Source: Stentor roeselii
Lineage: Eukaryota > Ciliophora > Heterotrichea > Heterotrichida > Stentoridae
NCBI GenBank assembly: GCA_006503475.1
Contig: RSEH01000352.1
Span: forward strand, 1 to 38,380
Reading direction: 5' to 3'
Length of the DNA: 38,380 nucleotides
Shown here: positions 20,167 to 27,003 of the stretch, piece after piece
Layout of the letters: every line of letters begins with the position of its first letter
How positions within the stretch are numbered: position 1 is the first letter of the stretch
Notes under the pieces: model-generated
Database searches by the model: none
What the model was told of the DNA's origin: nothing
What the model saw: the letters and a program-made list of their open reading frames with translations, nothing else
Translations under genes and position numbers: made by a program

Positions 20167-21474
20167 ATGTCAATCCGCAGCGCATTCAAACTTCCAAGCG
20201 ACCCATTTCCGAAATCCCCTCATTCCCGAAAGCCGAAGCTGAAGTCTCCAAAGCGTCCAACTTCAAAAGGTCCAGTAAAAGTAAAGCACCGGGCTTCAAA
20301 CTCAATGGAATCATCTTTCGGCAAGACAGGTCTCGGAAAGACTTTAGGGAAAACTTTAAACCTTGACTACCGAACAGGTTATTCTTTACCTTCAAGTAAA
20401 AATTCAACTCCAAAAAACTCAGAAACTCGTTCATCGAAATCAAAACATCGAAGATTTTCCTCAACCGGCGAAAGACCTTTAAGCCATAACACCCTACGAA
20501 AGTCAGAACCAGAAAAAACAAACAAGCGAAAATTTTCATTAGAATCACGGTCAGAGGTTCCTGTGGTTCTTAGTTATTCTCACTTCACCCAAACGGGCTT
20601 TATTCCTGGAAATCCGGGAAAGGTGAACCAAGATAATTTCTTTGAACATGTAAATTTCGCGAATTATCCTGATCTTTACTTTTTTGGGGTTTGTGATGGG
20701 CATGGCATGTATGGTGGAGAAGTTTCGGGTTTTGTCAAGCAGAGACTTCCTGTTTTGCTCAGTCAGGACTCGTCGGTTTATACGAACCCGAAAAAGGCTT
20801 TAACGACTTGTATTTTAAGATGTAACGATGAACTAGCTGAAGTAGGACTCGATGTAAACTTCAGTGGAACGACACTAGTTTGCATGTTGATTAAAGGAAG
20901 TCTTCTATATTGTGCTAATGTTGGAGACTCCAGGGCTTTAGTCGCTCGTCAAATAAACGACTTGCCCACAGGTGGGACTTCTGGAAGGCACTGGATGTCT
21001 ATCGCCTTGTCAAGAGACCATAAACCAGACGACAAGAATGAAAGTGTTCGAATCGCTGCAAGAGGCGGCAGGGTTGAAAGTTATCAGGACGAAAATGGAA
21101 ATCCTGTTGGACCTGCAAGAGTTTGGCTTAAAAATCAAGATTTACCTGGACTTGCCATGAGTCGAAGTCTTGGAGATGCTGTCGCTGCTAGTGTTGGAGT
21201 TATTCCTGATCCTGAAATTTTAGAGTTTCTTTTGGCACCTGAAGATAAGTTTATTGTTATTGGAAGTGATGGAGTTTTTGAGTTTTTGAGCAATGAAGAA
21301 GTTGTTAAAATTGTGGTACCTCATTGGAAGAGTAAAGATGTTAATGCTGCTTGTGAAGCGCTTTGGAAGGAATCGAATTTTAGGTGGAAAAATGTAAGGG
21401 TTATTTAGGAAGAGGAGGTTATTGATGATATTACTAGTCTTTGTGTTTATTTGGATGTGCCTGGGAAGGTGTAA
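20167..21474 (+). CDS. PP2C-family protein phosphatase
   Basis: 430 residues after splicing. Removing the 15-nt intron at 21394-21408 is needed to reach the last conserved motif; without it the frame ends at a TAG inside the intron. The N-terminal 130 residues are basic and Ser/Thr-rich. The catalytic PP2C domain has NQDNFFE, VCDGHG (DGHG at 177-180), SGTTLVCMLI, NVGDSRALVA, LSRDHKPD, GLAMSRSLGDAVA, VIGSDGVFEFLS and, in exon 2, DDITSLCVYLD, so the metal-binding aspartates are all present. It is a Mg/Mn-dependent Ser/Thr phosphatase. The unusual basic extension may set localisation. Confidence 0.95.
21394..21408 (+). other. 15-nt intron in PP2C gene
   Basis: Sequence GTAAGGGTTATTTAG between AAA AAT and GAA GAG. 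It is phase 0. Retention gives an in-frame TAG; removal restores the final PP2C motif DDIT. Confidence 0.9.
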
Positions 21475-21497
21475 TCCACTAACTAGAATTAGATTAA

Positions 21498-21591
21498 AAT
21501 GACTGAACTTAATTTCTAAGATTTTGAACTATACCATTATAGTTAATGACTGAACTTAATTTCTAAGATTTTGAACTATACTAGTATAGTT
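21498..21591. repeat. 47-bp tandem duplication over the esterase 3' end
   Basis: Two 47-bp units, 21498-21544 and 21545-21591, differ at only two positions. The right unit contains the last codons and TAA of the esterase gene (minus strand); the left unit is a non-coding duplicate lying downstream of that stop. Each unit carries an inverted repeat: AACTATA/TATAGTT with a CCAT loop on the left, and a perfect 18-bp palindrome AACTATACTAGTATAGTT on the right. Confidence 0.9.
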
Positions 21592-22530
21592 AAGTGCGAT
21601 TTGCTGTAAAGAACTCATCTGCACTCCTTTCTGATTAGTCCAATCGGGTCCAGTATATCCATCAAAGTCCCAGCAAGCATTAGGATTATTTCTTCCAGCG
21701 ACAGTCTGTGGGAAAAGAATGACTAAATTATTAGTCTCTGCCCATTCGGCAAAGCCTGACTCTTGAGCGAAAACACTTCCAATATTATCATAATTTTGTA
21801 AACATCCATGCAAGTGCATATGCATCCTGCACTTAATCGGCGCCGATCTACAAAAAGAAGGAGCGTAAACCCATCCTCTTGAACTTAAACCTGCTGTCCA
21901 AACATCTGCGTATTCAGCCTGGTCAAATTCAAATAAATTCGAAGAGTTAAAGGTTCCTTTTGATATTAATGCCGAGAAACTGTATTGCAATATCGCACCT
22001 GCAGCGTCAAATCCACAGGCACCGATGTAAGGAGGACCGAAGTACCAGCAAGGGTTACCTGAGGAAATTGTTGGCCAGGTGTGAGAAGTGTCCATGTCGA
22101 AGTCGAGGTGAAGACTTGCGGGAGAGACAAAGTTGGAGTAGAATGAAGCTTGTTTTTCTACTACTCCTGGATACACTTGGATATCTTGCTTTCCTGAAAA
22201 TATGAAAACCGGAGTATTCTGAAGGTTTGATAATGGATCGATTTTTTGATCTGCTGCTTGCGAAGTCGCGAAGGAGGTAGATACTCCTACATCGATCAGG
22301 AAGGAATTCATAGTGCATGCTGTTTGGACTCTTGCGTAGCTTCCCATTGAGCAGTAATAAGGACCTGAACCTACAAGTCCCACTCCGATGATGGTTCCTG
22401 AATAAGCTACGTGCATTTGGGTAGCCATGAAACCTCCTGAACTAAATCCTGAAATCGAGTAGGTGATTCCTGATGACTGTTTAAATAAAGTCACAAGAGT
22501 TAATATATTGAGAAACCTCGTAACACTCAT
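21556..22530 (-). CDS. Secreted PHB-depolymerase-like esterase
   Basis: 324 residues from the chosen start. A Met at 22587 is also in frame, but the later Met starts a clean signal peptide (MSVTRFLNILTLVTLFKQSSG) and avoids overlap with the divergent RCC1 gene. The mature protein has the lipase box GFSSGG (Ser30 nucleophile), an acid in the FSGKQD region, and a SHTWPT histidine segment. Paired cysteines and MHLHGCLQN plus CWDFDGYTGPDW follow, as in extracellular poly(3-hydroxybutyrate) depolymerases and related alpha/beta-hydrolases. It probably acts in digestive vacuoles or outside the cell on polyester or ester substrates. These enzymes are mainly bacterial and fungal, so acquisition from prey is possible. 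The gene's 3' end is tandemly duplicated. Confidence 0.85.
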   Translation of the reverse strand: MSVTRFLNILTLVTLFKQSSGITYSISGFSSGGFMATQMHVAYSGTIIGVGLVGSGPYYCSMGSYARVQTACTMNSFLIDVGVSTSFATSQAADQKIDPLSNLQNTPVFIFSGKQDIQVYPGVVEKQASFYSNFVSPASLHLDFDMDTSHTWPTISSGNPCWYFGPPYIGACGFDAAGAILQYSFSALISKGTFNSSNLFEFDQAEYADVWTAGLSSRGWVYAPSFCRSAPIKCRMHMHLHGCLQNYDNIGSVFAQESGFAEWAETNNLVILFPQTVAGRNNPNACWDFDGYTGPDWTNQKGVQMSSLQQIALNYTSIVQNLRN

Positions 22531-22593
22531 TATAACCAATAAATAATCCGTTTGATTACACAGTTGATCTATGAACAAAACACTCATAAAAAA

Positions 22594-23889
22594 ATGAGTT
22601 TCTTCAAACGCCTCTGCAGTTGTTGCTTAAATGAAAATGATATTGAAGTGGATGATTCAACCCGTTTACTTCCTCCATCATCCCCAGAAAGTGCATTAAT
22701 AAAGCGAGTAGATAGTCCATTCACACTTCATACATACGGAGTTTTTCCTTCGGACCTGTCTCTAAAGCAGATCCCAGAAGACTTCTCAAAGTTAGGCATA
22801 AGTAAAATCTCCTGCGGTGCTCAGCACCTTCTCCTTCTCTCAAACTCCAACTTCGTTCTAGTAGCGGGTAACAACGAATACGGTCAATGCGCTCGAAACC
22901 CATCAGACACAATATTAAACGAAGAAGGAAAATCCGAGAGTCTTTCATCCTTAAAACTAACAGCATTCAACATAGAAAAGCACAAAGTAATCTCTACAAA
23001 GGTCTTAGACATCGCAGCTGGAGCTTATCATTCAGTAGTCCTGGTTCAAGGCGACAGTTACAGCAATTCAACTTCAACCAAAGTAATGGTCTGGGGACAT
23101 CCTCTCGGATGCGGCTTTTCCGACGGTCTTTTCCGCTTCACTCCCACAGAAGTCCCAATTGACCAATCACGAGAAGGCCTTTCATCAGTCTTCGCAGGTC
23201 AGAACCGAACAGCAGTCTTGTCAGATTCAGGAAAAGTCTTTGTTTGGGGAGAATGGTTCACAGGTACTCGACAATTGAAACCAAGAGAAATTCCTAATGA
23301 ATACCCTTTTAAAAAAATAGTCATCGGCAAGATGTTCTTATCTGGACTGACAAATATTGGAAAAGTCTTCGCTGTTGGAGATAACACTTATGGAGAACTT
23401 GGACTTGGAAGAGAGGTGAAAACAACTCTTAAATTTTTAGAAGTTAAAGAAATCAGCCAGGTCGTAGACCTGGCCGCCGGGGCAAGACATTCTTTATTTC
23501 TTACTCGTGATAGAAGATTGTTTTGCACTGGAGATAATTCTGAGAATCAATGTGCGATTGGCACTGGAAGGTCTTATCTTCCTATCGAAGTTAATGTGAA
23601 GATGATGATGGGAAATGCACATCCTGAAAAAGTTTTTTGTGGAGAAGCTGATTCTGCAGTTTTAACTAATGAAGGTGATTTATTTGTTTGGGGAGATAAT
23701 ACTGGAGGAAGACTTGGAGTTAAAGGACCTATGGCAATAGAAAAACCAAGAATATTTGAAGATGTTATTGGAAAGTTCGTAGCAGGAGTAGGACTTGGAA
23801 GTGTTTTTACTGCTGTACTTGTTGGACCTGGAGCTTTTAACTTAGCTCGAAAGTCACATTTAAGTGAACAGCTGATTCCACCTAATTAA
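22594..23889 (+). CDS. RCC1-repeat beta-propeller protein
   Basis: 431 residues from MSFFKRLCSCC. An upstream in-frame Met at 22552 lies within the 63-bp gap to the divergent esterase start and is less likely. RCC1-type repeats run from about residue 45 to the end, with units such as ISCGAQHLLLLS, VAGNNEYGQC, IAAGAYHSVVLV, AVGDNTYGELGLG, LAAGARHSLFLT, CTGDNSENQC and VWGDNTGGRLG. The N-terminal CSCC cluster could be a lipidation or metal site (inference). RCC1-like propellers act as exchange factors or protein-binding scaffolds; nothing here shows which. The stop is 5 bp before the next gene's ATG. Confidence 0.9.
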   Translation: MSFFKRLCSCCLNENDIEVDDSTRLLPPSSPESALIKRVDSPFTLHTYGVFPSDLSLKQIPEDFSKLGISKISCGAQHLLLLSNSNFVLVAGNNEYGQCARNPSDTILNEEGKSESLSSLKLTAFNIEKHKVISTKVLDIAAGAYHSVVLVQGDSYSNSTSTKVMVWGHPLGCGFSDGLFRFTPTEVPIDQSREGLSSVFAGQNRTAVLSDSGKVFVWGEWFTGTRQLKPREIPNEYPFKKIVIGKMFLSGLTNIGKVFAVGDNTYGELGLGREVKTTLKFLEVKEISQVVDLAAGARHSLFLTRDRRLFCTGDNSENQCAIGTGRSYLPIEVNVKMMMGNAHPEKVFCGEADSAVLTNEGDLFVWGDNTGGRLGVKGPMAIEKPRIFEDVIGKFVAGVGLGSVFTAVLVGPGAFNLARKSHLSEQLIPPN

Positions 23890-23894
23890 TATAA

Positions 23895-24863
23895 ATGGTG
23901 AATGCTTTGGTTAAACTTGCGGTTTGTGTCTTTTATGGACTCTCATCGTCGAGTTTAAGCTTTTTGAATAAATCAATGTTTTTGAATCATGGGTACAAGT
24001 TTCCGAATATGGTGAGATCTGAGTAGATTCTTCTTTTTCAATTCCTTTATGGAGTTGTTTTCACAGTGGTGTTTAAAATTATCAAGCCTCAAGGAATTCC
24101 AAGGATTTGGAAAGTTCCTGACTTGTCTTTGTCGAATGTTCCTTTGTGTTGGACGGTTTCTGTCACTTTTCTTGTTAATGTTATGGCTGGGATCACTGCT
24201 ATTTCAAGAGTTAATATACCAGTTTTTCTTGCTATTAGAAGACTTACTACTCTTAGTATTTTTATTGGGAATGTGGTTTATTATAAACAAGTGCCGAAAA
24301 TGATTGAGACTGTTGGAGTTATACTTATTTCTTTTGGGGCTTTAGTTGCTGCGGTAAAATATAATTAGCTTAATGATTTGAATGCTGATATGATTGGTTA
24401 CGGACTAATTATTCTCAACAATATCGCTACAACCATACATTTCAACAGAATAAAAACAGTATCAACAAATAATCCAGGAATCTCTGTCGAAACAATTTCA
24501 TTTTTTATGTCTTCGCTGTCTATTCCTATCCTTCTAGTGCTAGTCCAATTCGAAGACGAAAGCGCTTTTAACTTAATGAACAGATCAAACGACTTTTACT
24601 TTTTACTAGGAGTGAGTTGCATGTCCGGGATCACTCTAACATTTTCCCAAAACCTCTGCACAGTAGTAAACTCTCCGATAACAACTTCAATAACAGGTAA
24701 TGTAAAAGATGTAGGTTTGACCTTTGTAAGTTTCCTTATTTTCACTGATGTTGTTGCTACTCCATGGTTAATAGTTGGACTAGTGATGAGCCTTGCAGGA
24801 GCTTTCATTTATTCATATCCTCAAATTCAGGAGAGTTATAAAGGTGAAAAAAAGATTAGTTAA
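23895..24863 (+). CDS. SLC35-type nucleotide-sugar transporter
   Basis: 312 residues after removing two 15-nt introns (24012-24026 and 24354-24368); unspliced, the gene appears as broken fragments. The protein is a chain of about ten hydrophobic helices. Features typical of the SLC35D-like branch are: YGLSSSSLSFLNKSMF in helix 1, NIPVFLAIRRLTTL, a GVILISFGALVAALNDL block followed by GYGLIILNN, and a final GNVKDVGLTF...LAGAFIYSY. It should exchange a nucleotide sugar into Golgi or ER; the sugar cannot be told. The start is only 5 bp after the RCC1 stop, but helix 1 begins at once, which supports this ATG. Codon composition switches just after intron 2. Confidence 0.92.
24012..24026 (+). other. 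15-nt intron 1 in SLC35 gene
   Basis: GTGAGATCTGAGTAG between CCG AAT ATG and ATT CTT. Phase 0. Retention brings in TGA... no; read in frame it gives GTG AGA TCT GAG TAG, ending in a stop. Confidence 0.92.
24354..24368 (+). other. 15-nt intron 2 in SLC35 gene
   Basis: GTAAAATATAATTAG between GCT GCG and CTT AAT. Phase 0, with an in-frame TAG if retained. Splicing joins GALVAA to LNDLN, the conserved loop of the family. Confidence 0.92.
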
Positions 24864-24889
24864 TTATTTACTGATTATTAGAATTTGTT

Positions 24890-24906
24890 TAACACCCTGG
24901 GTGTTA
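24890..24906. repeat. Perfect inverted repeat TAACACCC-T-GGGTGTTA
   Basis: An 8-bp inverted repeat with a single-base centre, 26 bp after the SLC35 stop. It is the only distinctive element in the 113-bp spacer. Its half-site GGGTGTTA is the same 8-mer that recurs in the minisatellite at 29129-29620. It could be a DNA-binding site or an RNA 3'-end signal. Confidence 0.6.
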
Positions 24907-24976
24907 TTCTAGTTTGAATATTTGAAATTTTTTTTAGAATTTTTGGGATTTTCTTCAGTCCGTTAATATTTTTTTT

Positions 24977-25729
24977 ATGGAGTCCTTTAAATCGCTTGAA
25001 GAAATCGTTGAACGGCCTGAGTCTTCCTTGTCGGAGAAGCATGTTCTTGGAAGGAAAATGTTTGAGGCGAGAAATAAGACTCGTGAACTTGAAACTCAGT
25101 TGAAAAAGATTGAGAACCGAATCAAGCATCTTCATCAAGAGCAAGACAAAGGCAGTAAAAATTCTAAAATCGTTGACACCAAGCAATCAAACCTCACCTC
25201 TGTGAAAGAAGCTCATTGGAAGCTGAAGCAAGATTTAGTAGAATGGAAAGTCTCAACTGATCAGGCAATAGATGCCAAACGTCGAGAATTAACGAGGATC
25301 AGAAAACAAAGAGAAGCCAGCATTTTAGGTGCTAAAACTGAAATTCAATCAAAAAATCGCATCAGTTCACTTAAAGTCAAAGCTCAAAGTAAGGCAAATC
25401 ATGCATTTATTCAAAGATATAAAGAAACTGTCAGTGATATCATCAGGGATCAGGCGCAAAAGATGAATAAAAGCAACCAGTTTGTGAAACACTCGAAGAA
25501 AATAGAGAATCTGCATAATTTGAATGAAAATGAAAAAAATTATAATGTTAAATTGCAGAATGAGCTGCAGAATCATGAAAAACTCATTAAAATGATAGAA
25601 TCTCTGACTAAAACCCAAGAAAGTATCAGTCAAATGATGAGTCAAGAAAGCAAAGCTCTTTACTCAAACTGCGCAGTCTTATCCGAAAGATCTCCAGAAA
25701 AAGATGAAAATATTCCATCAATAGTTTAG
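24977..25729 (+). CDS. Small coiled-coil protein of unknown function
   Basis: 250 residues, highly charged, with predicted coiled coil from about 20 to 225 (heptad-like Leu/Ile spacing, Lys/Glu/Gln-rich). The C-terminal 20 residues are Ser/Pro-rich. No enzyme or known domain is recognised. It ends with TAG at 25727-25729, and the next gene's ATG follows after 9 bp. No 15-nt GT...TAG intron can bridge the two frames, so they are read as separate genes. Probably a structural or cytoskeletal protein (inference). Confidence 0.75.
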   Translation: MESFKSLEEIVERPESSLSEKHVLGRKMFEARNKTRELETQLKKIENRIKHLHQEQDKGSKNSKIVDTKQSNLTSVKEAHWKLKQDLVEWKVSTDQAIDAKRRELTRIRKQREASILGAKTEIQSKNRISSLKVKAQSKANHAFIQRYKETVSDIIRDQAQKMNKSNQFVKHSKKIENLHNLNENEKNYNVKLQNELQNHEKLIKMIESLTKTQESISQMMSQESKALYSNCAVLSERSPEKDENIPSIV

Positions 25730-25738
25730 ATAATATTA

Positions 25739-26176
25739 ATGCAGGGGGACACTCAACTAGTTGATGGTTTTTTATACGAAACAGTAGACGAGCAGAGATG
25801 CAAATGCCTGACATGTCAGAAGGTTATTTACAAGTTGCTTCAAAGAGCCCATTCAAATTCTCATTCTTCAGCAAAAGTAATTGAGACGCCAAAACCTGTT
25901 GTTAAAGCAGTTAAAAAATATTCATTACAACCTGAAGTCACTTTTAATGAAGGATTTTCTAAAAGCATTGTCATTGAATTGCCGAAAAAAAATCTGGAGA
26001 ATAATGATACCCCCCCGCCTTGCAAAAAATATTATGGAAGTAATAATTTTTTGGAGTGCTTGAAAACTTCTCAAAGGATTAAAGGGTCTTTGCAGAAAAT
26101 GATGAGAGTGTTTGATAGGGGACAGTTCTTAACAAACCTCAAGTATTTTCGTCAATTGAAAAAAAAAGCCATCTAA
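25739..26176 (+). CDS. Small unknown protein with CxCxxC motif
   Basis: 145 residues. C21-x-C23-x2-C26 is followed by a His-containing, helical segment (LLQRAHSNSHS), which hints at a small metal site but matches no family I know. The rest is basic with a PPPC turn near residue 98. It starts 9 bp after the previous stop and ends 46 bp before the EF-hand gene. The first ATG was chosen since nothing longer is open. The spacing suggests either overlapping UTRs or a shared transcript. Confidence 0.65.
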   Translation: MQGDTQLVDGFLYETVDEQRCKCLTCQKVIYKLLQRAHSNSHSSAKVIETPKPVVKAVKKYSLQPEVTFNEGFSKSIVIELPKKNLENNDTPPPCKKYYGSNNFLECLKTSQRIKGSLQKMMRVFDRGQFLTNLKYFRQLKKKAI

Positions 26177-26222
26177 TCCAATAATTTATCCAAAAAACCC
26201 TAAATCCTTCAAAAAATTCTAA

Positions 26223-26750
26223 ATGGTAGAAGAACTAAAAAAGCTCTTAAACAACCCAAAGCTTTTATCCCAAGCAGCAAAAGCCTCCTTCGCCGAAATC
26301 GATTCCGACGGTTCCGGTAAAATAAGTCCTCAAGAATTAATGAAACTTCTTTCAAAGAACTGTTCGTCCTTCGGAGTCACGAAGCCCACTCCAAAACAAG
26401 TAAAAGAAATAATGAAAAAAGTCGACAGTGACGGTGACGGTGAAGTCGACTTCGAAGAATACCTCGAATTTTTAAAAGACACTTTATCAAAGCATTTAGA
26501 AAAACTTGAAGGAAAGACTGAAAATCTTTTAAGAAATAGTCAAGAAAAAGACTCTTTAAACGAAAAAAAAATCGCGAAAAAGATTCAAAGATTTGAAAAA
26601 TATTTGGAAGAAACTGGAATTCCTGCCGCTTTTGAAGTGATTTTCACTGAAATTTTAAGTAAAGATATTGAACCTGCCAAGGTTTTTGTTTATACGGCTT
26701 CAAGACTTCGGCAGATTGGCAAAGAGGTCAGTAATTTAGGGTATAAGTAA
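26223..26750 (+). CDS. Two-EF-hand calcium-binding protein
   Basis: 175 residues. Two canonical EF-hand loops with complete ligand positions: DSDGSGKISPQE at 27-38 and DSDGDGEVDFEE at 68-79, paired as in a calmodulin lobe. A Lys/Glu-rich linker follows, then a conserved-looking helical C-terminus (FTEILSKDIEPAKVFVYTAS, about 140-159) that resembles no domain I can name. Likely a calcium sensor, perhaps of the cortex or cilia. Its TAA (26748-26750) directly abuts the stop of the DPM2 gene on the other strand, so the two 3'UTRs must overlap. Confidence 0.9.
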   Translation: MVEELKKLLNNPKLLSQAAKASFAEIDSDGSGKISPQELMKLLSKNCSSFGVTKPTPKQVKEIMKKVDSDGDGEVDFEEYLEFLKDTLSKHLEKLEGKTENLLRNSQEKDSLNEKKIAKKIQRFEKYLEETGIPAAFEVIFTEILSKDIEPAKVFVYTASRLRQIGKEVSNLGYK

Positions 26751-26981
26751 TTAACTTATCATTAGAAGACCGATGAACGTGTTTAGAACTGTTAGACCTG
26801 TTAGGATTAGAACTGTTGGAATTACCAAGGCCCAGAAACGGTCTGGGAAATAGTTGAGGAACCAGTGCTCTTGGTTTATGAAAGGCTATTTAGATATCAC
26901 GGTCACCCAGATCCATAGAGTGTAGTAGATTAAGAAACAGAGACCGGAAAATACGATCAATCCGCCGACTGTTTGAGACAT
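26751..26981 (-). CDS. DPM2: Dolichol-phosphate mannosyltransferase subunit 2 (DPM2)
   Basis: A 71-residue protein in two exons joined by removing the 15-nt intron at 26886-26900. It has two hydrophobic helices: the first ends in YYTLWIWVT and the second is about residues 47-70. Between them lies PFINQEHWFLNYFPDRFWAL, which fits the DPM2 pattern of a tyrosine-rich helix 1 end, PF-[ID]-x2-H and a YF-P-aromatic-A motif; length also fits (DPM2 is about 70-85). DPM2 anchors and stabilises DPM1 with DPM3 in the ER membrane to make dolichol-phosphate mannose for N-glycans, GPI anchors and O-mannose. PIG-P is a weaker alternative. It abuts the EF-hand gene and starts 22 bp from the IQ gene. Confidence 0.85.
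26886..26900 (-). other. 15-nt intron in DPM2
   Basis: On the coding strand GTGATATCTAAATAG, between GTG ACC and CCT TTC. Phase 0 with an in-frame TAG if retained. Splicing joins the first helix to the PFINQEH loop. Confidence 0.88.
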
Positions 26982-27003
26982 TGTTCAAGATTATTAATCA
27001 TTT
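26982..27003. promoter_or_regulatory. 22-bp bidirectional start region
   Basis: Only 22 bp lie between the DPM2 ATG (-) and the IQ-protein ATG (+): TGTTCAAGATTATTAATCAT plus TT. Any core promoter and both 5'UTRs must fit here or overlap the opposite coding regions. Confidence 0.5.

Noticed and set aside
22531-22587. Longer N-terminus for the esterase (start at 22587)
   Set aside because: It buries the signal peptide 19 residues inside and overlaps the divergent gene; the Met at 22530 gives a normal signal peptide.
22552-22593. Longer N-terminus for the RCC1 gene (start at 22552)
   Set aside because: It would leave only 21 bp to the esterase start and adds residues with no RCC1 similarity; the later Met starts the compact Cys-rich N-terminus.
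24049-24303. 84-codon open frame inside the SLC35 gene
   Set aside because: It overlaps the transporter exon in a different frame; the transporter frame has the family motifs, so this is a shadow.
25727-25741. A 15-nt intron joining the ORFs at 24977 and 25739
   Set aside because: No GT...AG segment of 15 or 16 nt spans the TAG, and the frames are not repaired by any such removal.
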